Assembly: GCA_036272935.1 (NCBI GenBank)
Contig: DATAXP010000103.1
Span: 1 to 6,759, forward strand
Direction: 5' to 3'
DNA: 6,759 nucleotides
Source of the DNA: DATAXP01 sp036272935
GTDB taxonomy: Bacteria > Planctomycetota > Planctomycetia > Pirellulales > PNKZ01
This document shows, piece by piece, positions 1 to 5,615 of the stretch; positions within the stretch are counted from its first letter, which is position 1, and each line of letters starts with the position of its first letter. A program made the translations under genes and the position numbers. Under the pieces are notes generated by a model that saw only the letters and a list, made by a program, of their open reading frames with translations, did not search any database and was not told the DNA's origin.

Positions 1-37
1 AATGGAGTCGAGGCGGCGGTAAATCTTCGGCGGCCAT
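1..37 (-). CDS. N-terminus of a gene cut by the window edge, possibly LptB
   Basis: Reading leftwards, an ATG at 37-35 opens a frame that begins MAAEDLPPPRLH and runs off the window. The start is well supported: an AGGAGG Shine-Dalgarno lies 5 nt upstream, the best ribosome site in the window. Twelve residues cannot identify the product. The context (kdsD, kdsC and an LptC/OstA-like gene upstream on the same strand) matches the conserved locus in which lptB follows. LptB is the cytoplasmic ATPase that powers LPS extraction from the inner membrane. The lptB assignment is synteny only. The proline-containing start is not a typical LptB beginning, so an N-terminal extension or a different gene is possible. 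Confidence 0.55.
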   Translation of the reverse strand, partial: MAAEDLPPPRLH

Positions 38-41
38 TTTT

Positions 42-49
42 CCCTCCTC
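42..49 (-). promoter_or_regulatory. Strong Shine-Dalgarno for the left-edge gene
   Basis: The minus strand reads GAGGAGGG here, followed by an A-rich spacer and ATG. The AGGAGG core ends 5 nt before the start codon. It decides the start of the truncated left-edge gene. It stands out because kdsD, kdsC and the Lpt-like gene have only weak purine stretches before their starts. Confidence 0.75.
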
Positions 50-163
50 GGGACGGCTGACAAGTGTACGGCCAACCAATTTTCAGGCGATGAGAATGCT
101 GGCACTAGCGCTGGCCGGCAAAGTTTGATGCGATTGCCCTGGGGTTAACTGCCAGTCGTCGCC

Positions 164-3133
164 TCACTTCGTCGGCATGCCCGGAAGTTGGTTGAAATCG
201 AGATAGCGGGCACCGTCGATTTCGGCACGGTTGGTCGAGGGCCAGTAGAGAATCTTCCGTGCATCAGCCTGTGAAGGGGCGGTGCCCTGGATCACTTGCC
301 GAAACAAGCGCGCCGGTGTCCGGTCGCTGCCTTCCAGCACCAGCAGGTCCTTGGCCTGCGCGTAGGTCATCCGAGCCGCCCGCGCCGTGAACGTCGTTCC
401 TTCGGCAAGCGCGTTCCCTTCGGCAATCAGTTCGTAGTTCTTCTTATCCTTCTCGACCGGCGGCAACTCCGCCACCGTCATCCGCTCCGACGACACGCCC
501 ATCGTCTTCGGCGGCCACGTCTCAGGCCGATCGACGTCGATCGTCTCATCCCAGGCGGCGACGGGTCCGTAGACCGCGACGACCTGGCCTTCGAACCGCA
601 TCTCGTGGCGGCGCATATTGCCGCGCATCGTGCGCTGAAAGTCGATGTTCATGTACGTGAGTTCGGCAGCTTTTGCCTTCCGACCATCGACCGCAGCGGC
701 ATCGATCTTCTGCTCGTTTTGCTCCTCGTGGCCGCCCGCGCGCACGCTGGTGACGATCCCCGGCCCCGTGCCGAACACGTCGCCGGTGAGCTGCTCAACC
801 GTCAACTCGATAAGCTGGATGCGATCGACCGACGTCAGCGTTTGGCCCTCGATGGTGCGGCTATCGATGATCGCCCCTTGGCGACAGATGATCCGCTCGA
901 TTTCCGGCCGCGAGCCATCGTCTGGTGCGCCGCCTTGCGCGGGGCGCTGGTTCGCTTGCTTGGCGAAATCGACGCGGCGCGTGAACACGGCATCGAGCAG
1001 CTCGGTGTGCAGTTCGTGTGGCGGCTGACGGGCGACCACCAGACGCTCGAAACGGGCCGTCAGGCCGTCGAAGTTCATGCGCCCCTGCCAATGCACTTCG
1101 AGCGGCTGTTTTGCGCCATCGGTCGAACCATCGAGCCCCTTTTCTGTGGCGACGGTCATCGTCCCCAGCGTTTCGGTCCACAGGCGGTTCTCGCCGCGAT
1201 CGAGAAAGATTGAATCGCTGGCCAGCGTCAACTCGCGGGCCTCGACGTACGCCGGCAGACCCGAGACGCGCACCAGCTCGCGTCCCTCGGCCGGCGAGGT
1301 GAGATGAAGCTGATCACCGGTGACGAGCAGCGGCTTGCCTTCGATCTTTTCGCTCGACACTTCAGTGAGCCGCACGCGGTGATCGATCACTAGCTCGGCA
1401 AGCTCGCTGCGCCCCTGGTTGTTTCGGGACCGCAGGCGCATCTCCTGCCCGACAACGTGGAACCGTTGGGTCGGTGGTGGCGCCGGCTTCTTCGGCTCGG
1501 CGGGAGCCGGCTTCGCGCCGGGAGGCGGCGGCAACTCTTCGGCTGCTTGCGGGCCCGCCGGAGCGGCCTGCGCAGCAGGTGCCGGTTCGAACCACCCTTG
1601 CAAGCGATCGACATTGGCCGTCAATTGCGCAGAGTCGATCACCACGTTGCCGACGGCCTGCATGCGGTCGGGCTGCAAGTCGCCTTGTGGTTTGGCAGCT
1701 CCGGCCGACTTCGGAGCGCCGCCGGCTGGCGATTCGGATTTTCGCAGCCAAACATGGATCTCTTCGCCGGTAAGCGTACCTTGTCCCGGGGCGTCGACTT
1801 TCGCGCTCCCCTCGATGCTCAGCACTTGTTGCCCGTCGTGCGGGCGAAAGTGAATGCCGCGCGTCCACTGCGCCGCAAACGGTCGGGTGCGTGCCTCGTC
1901 CATCGTGCCGTGCAGCGAGCCGGGACCGGTGGCGCGGAACTCGCTCAGTTGACCTGCGGCATCGGGACAAGCGTAAATCGTGGCGGCGTGGATTTCCTTG
2001 TCGAGCTGGTGCACATGCGCCTCGCGATGGTCGCGCAACGTGACGGCACCAGTGGCAACGTTGTATTCCAGCTCTCGTCCGCGGGCCTGCACGTGGTTCG
2101 ACGGCGCGAGCACCACCACAGGATTGCCGGTCGCCTCCATCCGCGACGCTTTCAATCGCAGACTGTCGCTATCCTCGCTGCGGGGCTGCTTCTGATCGTC
2201 GGCCGATTCGAAGAATACCTTCAACAGCTCGCAGGCCATTTGATCGCTTGGCCCGGTCGGATTCATCCGCGTTACGTCGACCTGGTCGTGATACTCGGCC
2301 AGGTTCTTCACGAAGTCGAAGCGGAACGGCCCCTTGCAGCGCACTTCGACGGGTGGCTGTTGTTTCGCCGGCGCGGGCTTCTTCTCGCCGCGCCGCGCCG
2401 AGCCGGGCATCATCGCCGATTGCCCCGCGTCGAGCCGCATCTCGACTTCCTGCGTAAGCTCCAGCGACGTCATCCCGCGGAACGCGGTGGTCTCGTTTTC
2501 GTGCGCTAGGTCGATCTGTAGCCGGCGGCCGCGGCCACGGTTCGTGCCGAGCTGGAAGTCGACCGCCTTCGAGGTCCAGATCATCTGCTGGTTCAGTTGC
2601 ACGTCGGTGGTATGAATCAGCAGGTCGTCCTCGGGGCCCGGCTGCTTATTGTCGCTGCGGATGGTGACCGGCCCCTTCAAATCGCCGGCCACTACCTTGC
2701 CGATCTTCGCTTGCCGCAGGTCGGAGCCGGAGTCGAATTGCAGCACCGCCCCTTCCGGTGCGCGGAGCACGATCGCCTGCTGCCACTGCTGCTCGGGCGT
2801 GAGATTCTTGTTTTCCGACAGGAAGATCACGGTGCAGGGATTCAGCGCCATGCGACCGTCGGGAAGGTTGCGATACGATTTTACCAGCAGGATGCCCTGG
2901 CCGGTTTCGAGCACCTTGGGGCTGGTTCGTTCCCAGTCCCCTTCGAGAAACAGCCCTTGCAGCCACTGCCGCTGACGATCGGCATAGTTCTGCGGCATGA
3001 TGCCGGTCGACGAGTCGGGCAGCTCGGTTTCCGGCTCGATCAGCGGAACCGCCGCCAGTCCGTACACGGCGTAGCATGCGAGCACGATCGCAAAGCTGCT
3101 GCCGATGCGTTTGATCCGTTTGAACTCGGGCAT
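164..3133 (-). CDS. Large membrane-anchored LptC/LptA (OstA)-like LPS transport protein
   Basis: The 989-residue protein starts with a basic stretch (KRIKR, residues 5-9) and one hydrophobic segment (about 11-30), then stays hydrophilic. This fits an N-in anchor or signal peptide with a periplasmic body, as in LptC. Several stretches read like OstA/LptA beta-jellyroll strands: RMEATGNPVVV near 331, RMQAVGNVVI near 490, ELIAEGNALAEGTTFTARAARMTY near 901-924 and a strand-rich block at 558-640. A Pro/Ala-rich linker at about 517-556 divides the protein. LptC and LptA are each under 200 residues, so this is about five times larger. The start lies 10 nt after the kdsC stop, implying an operon. The Shine-Dalgarno is weak. 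The likely role is to form or extend the periplasmic bridge for LPS; this rests on synteny plus weak sequence resemblance. No catalytic motif is visible. Confidence 0.72.
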   Translation of the reverse strand: MPEFKRIKRIGSSFAIVLACYAVYGLAAVPLIEPETELPDSSTGIMPQNYADRQRQWLQGLFLEGDWERTSPKVLETGQGILLVKSYRNLPDGRMALNPCTVIFLSENKNLTPEQQWQQAIVLRAPEGAVLQFDSGSDLRQAKIGKVVAGDLKGPVTIRSDNKQPGPEDDLLIHTTDVQLNQQMIWTSKAVDFQLGTNRGRGRRLQIDLAHENETTAFRGMTSLELTQEVEMRLDAGQSAMMPGSARRGEKKPAPAKQQPPVEVRCKGPFRFDFVKNLAEYHDQVDVTRMNPTGPSDQMACELLKVFFESADDQKQPRSEDSDSLRLKASRMEATGNPVVVLAPSNHVQARGRELEYNVATGAVTLRDHREAHVHQLDKEIHAATIYACPDAAGQLSEFRATGPGSLHGTMDEARTRPFAAQWTRGIHFRPHDGQQVLSIEGSAKVDAPGQGTLTGEEIHVWLRKSESPAGGAPKSAGAAKPQGDLQPDRMQAVGNVVIDSAQLTANVDRLQGWFEPAPAAQAAPAGPQAAEELPPPPGAKPAPAEPKKPAPPPTQRFHVVGQEMRLRSRNNQGRSELAELVIDHRVRLTEVSSEKIEGKPLLVTGDQLHLTSPAEGRELVRVSGLPAYVEARELTLASDSIFLDRGENRLWTETLGTMTVATEKGLDGSTDGAKQPLEVHWQGRMNFDGLTARFERLVVARQPPHELHTELLDAVFTRRVDFAKQANQRPAQGGAPDDGSRPEIERIICRQGAIIDSRTIEGQTLTSVDRIQLIELTVEQLTGDVFGTGPGIVTSVRAGGHEEQNEQKIDAAAVDGRKAKAAELTYMNIDFQRTMRGNMRRHEMRFEGQVVAVYGPVAAWDETIDVDRPETWPPKTMGVSSERMTVAELPPVEKDKKNYELIAEGNALAEGTTFTARAARMTYAQAKDLLVLEGSDRTPARLFRQVIQGTAPSQADARKILYWPSTNRAEIDGARYLDFNQLPGMPTK

Positions 3134-3143
3134 TCCGGCGCGA

Positions 3144-3665
3144 TTATCCGTAATACGGCTGGATCAGATCGGTCCAGCGGCGCTGAGCCTTGAGAATCCA
3201 CTCAACGGTTTCGCGCACCGCCCCGCGCCCGCCCGCGGCCTTGGTCACGTAGTCGGCGGCGTCGCGCACTTCGGTGCAAGCATCGGCCACCGCCACGCCA
3301 ACGCCGGCAAACTGAATGGCAGCCAGGTCGGGCAGGTCGTCGCCGATGTAGCAAATCTGCTCGGGCCTCAGTTCCAGTTGGCCCATGATCTCTTTGGCCG
3401 CGGCGAGCTTGTCTTCGGTCCCTTGGCGAACGATGCCAATGCCCAACTCGGCTGCCCGCAGGTTCACAATGTGGCTATTGCGCCCGGTGACGATGCCAAA
3501 CTTGCCCCCGGCGCGCCGCCACAGCTTGATGCCCAAGCCGTCACGGATGTGAAACCGCTTCAGCTCGATCCCTTCGTTGTCGAAGATGATGCTCCCCTCG
3601 GTGAGCACCCCATCGACGTCGGAAAGGATCAGCTCGATCGCTTCACACTGCTTGGCAACGCTCAT
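3144..3665 (-). CDS. kdsC: 3-deoxy-D-manno-octulosonate 8-phosphate phosphatase (KdsC)
   Basis: This cytoplasmic HAD-superfamily phosphatase hydrolyses Kdo-8-phosphate to Kdo and phosphate, the step before CMP-Kdo formation for the LPS inner core. At 173 residues it has the size of the capless KdsC (C0) group. Motif I is DVDGVLT at 16-22, with nucleophile D16 and acid/base D18. Motif II is IVTGRNS at 58-64 with T60. Motif III lysine is probably K86. Motif IV is GDDLPDL at 108-114 with Mg-binding aspartates. The tail GGRGAVRE at 145-152 matches the active-site tail typical of KdsC. It lies between kdsD and the Lpt-like gene, in the same order as in E. coli. The start has only a weak TGGA upstream. 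The family call is firm; related YrbI-type nucleotide-sugar phosphatases are unlikely in this context. Confidence 0.93.
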   Translation of the reverse strand: MSVAKQCEAIELILSDVDGVLTEGSIIFDNEGIELKRFHIRDGLGIKLWRRAGGKFGIVTGRNSHIVNLRAAELGIGIVRQGTEDKLAAAKEIMGQLELRPEQICYIGDDLPDLAAIQFAGVGVAVADACTEVRDAADYVTKAAGGRGAVRETVEWILKAQRRWTDLIQPYYG

Positions 3666-3683
3666 CGTGATTCCACACGTTAG

Positions 3684-3702
3684 CCCCGGGCTCTGCCCGG
3701 GG
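3684..3702. repeat. Perfect GC hairpin between kdsD and kdsC
   Basis: CCCCGGGC and GCCCGGGG form a perfect 8-bp stem with a 3-nt loop in the 57-nt gap between the kdsD stop and the kdsC start. No T-run follows on either strand, so it is not a standard intrinsic terminator. In the transcript it would be a very stable hairpin that could stall transcription, protect an mRNA end or tune kdsC expression. It may also be one copy of a dispersed palindromic repeat, which cannot be tested within this window. Confidence 0.7.
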
Positions 3703-3722
3703 GTTGTTGAACGTCGACGCGC

Positions 3723-4739
3723 TCAGCGCGGCGATTCCGGAATCATACCCACCAGGTCGGTGATGTCGAGCAAACCGGCCGGCGCGCCCGCCGCGTCGAC
3801 CACCGGCAGTTCGCTGATCTTGCGCTCGGCCATGATCGCCACGGCATCGGTGAGCATCGAACCGAGCGGCACCGTGCGAGGATGCTCGGTCATCAGCTCG
3901 CCGATCGGCCGATCGAACGCTTCGTACCGTCGCGACTCGAACAGCCGAGCCAGATCGCTGTCGGTGAACAGGCCCGTAAGCGAGCCGGCTTCGTTCACAA
4001 GCATGACCGCACCGCTACGGCGACCGGGCCGGCCCACCTCGGCAAACACATCGCGCAGACTGCGGCAGTCGGAGGCAACGCGGCACTCGGCCAGCGAGCG
4101 CATCTGTTCCTCGACGCGGCTCAACTCGCGCCCCAAGCTGCCGCCGGGATGTAGGCGGGCAAAGTCGGCGCGGCCGAAGCTGATCCGTCGGCTGGCAACC
4201 AGTGCCAGGGCATCGCCCAGCGCGAGCATCGCCGTGGTGCTGGTGCTTGGCGCGAGGCCAAGAGGACACGCCTCTTTCAATGGCCCTAGCTCGATGGTGA
4301 CGGTGGCCGCCCGGCCGAGCGTGCTGGTCTGCCGCGCGGTGACGGCGATGATCGGCACCTGCATGCGGGCTACCGGCCCGAGCAGGCGGACCACCTCTTC
4401 GGTTTCCCCCGAGTGCGACAGCATCAACAGCAGATCGTCGCCGTGGATGCGCCCCAAATCGCCGTGCATCGCCTCGGCCGGATGCAGGAAGAAGCTGCGA
4501 GTGCCGGTCGAGGCCAGCGTGGCCGAGATTTTCTGCCCGATGATCCCCGCCTTGCCAATGCCGCAAACGACCACGCTGCCGCGGCAGCCGCACAGCAAGT
4601 CGACCGCGCGGCAGAACTCGAGGTTTAGCCGCGAGGCAATCCGGCGGACCGCCTCGGCCTCGAGCTCAAGGATATCGCGCGCGTAAACCAATTGCTCGAA
4701 GGGGCTAATCGCCGTCAGCGGCGCGGCTTCGCTGCTCAT
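3723..4739 (-). CDS. kdsD: D-arabinose 5-phosphate isomerase (KdsD/KpsF/GutQ family)
   Basis: It interconverts ribulose 5-phosphate and arabinose 5-phosphate in the cytoplasm, supplying A5P for Kdo. The 338-residue length fits the family (about 320-330). An SIS domain covers about 40-190, with GIGKAG at 60-65, HPAEAMHGDLG at 86-96, SHSGET at 108-113 and the signature CPLGLAPSTSTT at 158-169. RLHPGGSLGR at 195-204 carries the conserved C-terminal histidine (H197). Two CBS domains follow, at about 210-270 and 277-335, so it is the full-length isomerase and not an SIS-only form. It is the first gene of the minus-strand cluster, with a promoter-like site about 50 nt upstream. The start follows the domain pattern; upstream ATGs are out of frame and the Shine-Dalgarno is weak. 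GutQ and KpsF paralogues have the same architecture, but adjacency to kdsC favours kdsD. Confidence 0.94.
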   Translation of the reverse strand: MSSEAAPLTAISPFEQLVYARDILELEAEAVRRIASRLNLEFCRAVDLLCGCRGSVVVCGIGKAGIIGQKISATLASTGTRSFFLHPAEAMHGDLGRIHGDDLLLMLSHSGETEEVVRLLGPVARMQVPIIAVTARQTSTLGRAATVTIELGPLKEACPLGLAPSTSTTAMLALGDALALVASRRISFGRADFARLHPGGSLGRELSRVEEQMRSLAECRVASDCRSLRDVFAEVGRPGRRSGAVMLVNEAGSLTGLFTDSDLARLFESRRYEAFDRPIGELMTEHPRTVPLGSMLTDAVAIMAERKISELPVVDAAGAPAGLLDITDLVGMIPESPR

Positions 4740-4789
4740 CTCGAATGGTCATCCATGACACACGGAGGCGATTGCTTGCAGGGTCGCGG

Positions 4790-4818
4790 ATTGTATCGAG
4801 CCTGGGCCAGGGCAGCAA
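4790..4818 (-). promoter_or_regulatory. Sigma70-like promoter for the kdsD-kdsC-lpt cluster
   Basis: On the minus strand a -35 TTGCTG (4818-4813) is followed by a 17-nt spacer and a -10 TACAAT (4795-4790). The -10 differs from TATAAT at one base; the -35 matches only at TTG. Initiation would fall near 4783, giving a leader of about 43 nt before the kdsD ATG. Spacing and location are good, but in GC-rich DNA a single match of this kind is only suggestive. Confidence 0.45.
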
Positions 4819-4886
4819 TGCCAGCAAGTAGACCGGCGGACGGCGCGCAAGCGTGTCTTGCCGCGGCTCGGAGTTTCATGGCCCGG

Positions 4887-4970
4887 ACCAAAAAACTCGC
4901 CGAGTTTATTGTTTGGTTCCTGAGGGGTCCCCAGGGGGTTCAGGCCAAGAAACCGGGCCCGTTTTTTGGT
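4887..4970. repeat. Nested inverted repeat flanked by 10-bp perfect arms
   Basis: Perfect 10-bp arms, ACCAAAAAAC (4887-4896) and GTTTTTTGGT (4961-4970), enclose 64 nt. A second, central stem is formed by CCTGA (4919-4923) with TCAGG (4940-4944). It extends after a 2-nt bulge by TTGG (4913-4916) with CCAA (4945-4948), and GGGGTCCCC sits at the tip. Smaller hairpins lie in the flanks: AAACTC/GAGTTT at 4893-4907 and the palindrome CGGGCCCG at 4954-4961, each next to an A/T run. Either strand therefore ends in a T-rich tract, as in a bidirectional terminator, but a small palindromic mobile repeat is equally possible. Confidence 0.55.
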
Positions 4971-5127
4971 GCAAAACCGCCACGTGACTTTCATCGCCCA
5001 CAATCTCTCCATGACGCCAGAGCTTACCCCTGCACGGCCGAAGGCTCCACAGCGAAAGCAGGCCACTCGCATCGGGACCCGACACGGACTCGCGGAGCAG
5101 CCGTAAGCTTCCGGGTTTACTTTAGGC

Positions 5128-5349
5128 ATGACAGCCGATCAGTTCCGGGCGACGCTGCACCAGCAACCATTTCGAGCCTTCACAATTCGCATGGCCGACG
5201 GGCGAGCGTTTAACGTTGCCCACCGCGACTTTGTTGCATTATCGCCTACGGGTCGCACCGTGATTGTGTATGAGGACAACGCAAACTACAGCGTCCTCGA
5301 CTTGCTGCTGATGAGGGAGTTGCAGGTGGTCAATGGCCACTCCGGATAG
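5128..5349 (+). CDS. Small conserved-looking protein of unknown function
   Basis: The 73-residue product has no signal peptide or membrane segment and should be cytoplasmic. It begins MTADQFRATLHQQPFRAF, followed by strand-like segments (FTIRMADGRAFNV at 18-30, RTVIVYEDNANYSVLD at 43-58) and a final helix-strand stretch (LLLMRELQVV at 59-68). The pattern 'FR..L..QPFRPF.I.MADGR...V.H.DF....P.GRT..V' is one I associate with small uncharacterised planctomycete proteins; this is recollection, not a search. Codon use and the well-formed amphipathic pattern support a real gene. The Shine-Dalgarno is poor (TAGG close to the ATG). It is divergent from kdsD and followed 37 nt later by a long hairpin, so it is probably monocistronic. 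No function is assigned. Confidence 0.72.
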   Translation: MTADQFRATLHQQPFRAFTIRMADGRAFNVAHRDFVALSPTGRTVIVYEDNANYSVLDLLLMRELQVVNGHSG

Positions 5350-5385
5350 GCGATCGCTGGCAGCGGCGGCGGCAACATGGAAAGT

Positions 5386-5449
5386 TGTGGGAGGCGAATT
5401 CCCTTCGCCGAATTGCGACACGAGTCGGCGAAGGGATTCGCCTACCACA
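5386..5449. repeat. Long near-perfect hairpin, REP/MITE-like
   Basis: Arms at 5386-5411 and 5425-5449 pair over 24 bp with one mismatch (5391/5444) and a single bulged T (5400). The loop is 13 nt. The arms read GTGGGAGGCGAAT... and ...ATTCGCCTACCAC. There is no adjacent T-run. It sits just after the stop of the 73-residue gene and before the fba promoter-like site. It could end or protect the upstream transcript, but its length, near-perfect symmetry and self-contained ends look more like a dispersed REP or MITE-type element. Confidence 0.75.
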
Positions 5450-5492
5450 GGTCGCTTCGGCTCCAACAACTGAGCAGCCTTGTGCCGCACGC

Positions 5493-5521
5493 TTGGCCGG
5501 TAGCTAACCATGAGCTAGAAT
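5493..5521 (+). promoter_or_regulatory. Sigma70-like promoter for the aldolase gene
   Basis: TTGGCC (5493-5498), a 17-nt spacer and TAGAAT (5516-5521) form a reasonable -35/-10 pair upstream of fba. Transcription would begin near 5528, leaving a leader of about 88 nt. Other, weaker pairs exist around 5545-5570, so the site is tentative. Confidence 0.4.
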
Positions 5522-5597
5522 GCGACTCCAAATTCGCATCCCATTGCCATTCCGGTCCTTACTGATAGAGCGCCCCGCTTCGGCGGCGGCCTGAGCG

Positions 5598-5603
5598 AAG
5601 GAG
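5598..5603 (+). promoter_or_regulatory. Ribosome binding site of the aldolase gene
   Basis: AAGGAG lies 12 nt before the ATG at 5616, slightly longer than ideal spacing. It supports that ATG as the start. A GTG at 5603 is out of frame, and no other in-frame start is better placed. Confidence 0.6.
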
Positions 5604-5615
5604 TGAAACGCGGCC

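Larger units (their letters stand above)
4740..5127. other. Intergenic region between divergent kdsD and the 73-residue gene
   Basis: These 388 nt separate the divergent kdsD and 73-residue genes. They hold the kdsD promoter-like site near kdsD and the nested inverted repeat at 4887-4970. Open frames cross the region on both strands (for example 4749-5129 minus and 4692-5213 plus). Their translations are rich in Cys, Arg and Trp, resemble no family I know, and run through the repeat, so I do not call them. No convincing promoter was seen for the plus-strand gene in 4971-5127, and no tRNA or riboswitch is recognisable. Confidence 0.6.

Noticed and set aside
38..163. Possible promoter or terminator between the Lpt-like gene and the left-edge gene
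   Set aside because: Only a TTGCCG with a poor -10 (CATTCT) and short GCCAGC direct repeats are visible. None is convincing.
296..1213. 305-codon plus-strand open frame opposite the Lpt-like gene
   Set aside because: It is a shadow frame caused by high GC at third positions of the minus-strand gene. The translation is rich in Arg, His and Asp and has no domain pattern.
1457..2509. 350-codon plus-strand open frame opposite the Lpt-like gene
   Set aside because: Its Arg/His/Leu-biased composition is typical of antisense frames in GC-rich DNA. The opposing gene has a coherent anchor and strand pattern and fits the operon.
3577..4686. 369-codon plus-strand open frame opposite kdsD
   Set aside because: kdsD on the other strand has all SIS and CBS motifs. 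This frame is Ser/Arg-rich and featureless.
4749..5129. 126-codon minus-strand open frame upstream of kdsD
   Set aside because: It is Cys/Arg/Trp-rich, resembles no family I know, covers the kdsD promoter and the inverted repeat, and overlaps the start of the 73-residue gene.
4692..5213. 173-codon plus-strand open frame across the intergenic region
   Set aside because: It begins within kdsD in antisense, runs through the repeat and overlaps the 73-residue gene in another frame. Its composition is not protein-like.
5575..5600. TTCG-tetraloop hairpin and CTTCG/CGAAG pairing near the fba ribosome site
   Set aside because: Stems of 4-5 bp are common by chance in GC-rich DNA, and there is no sign of a riboswitch or conserved regulator.
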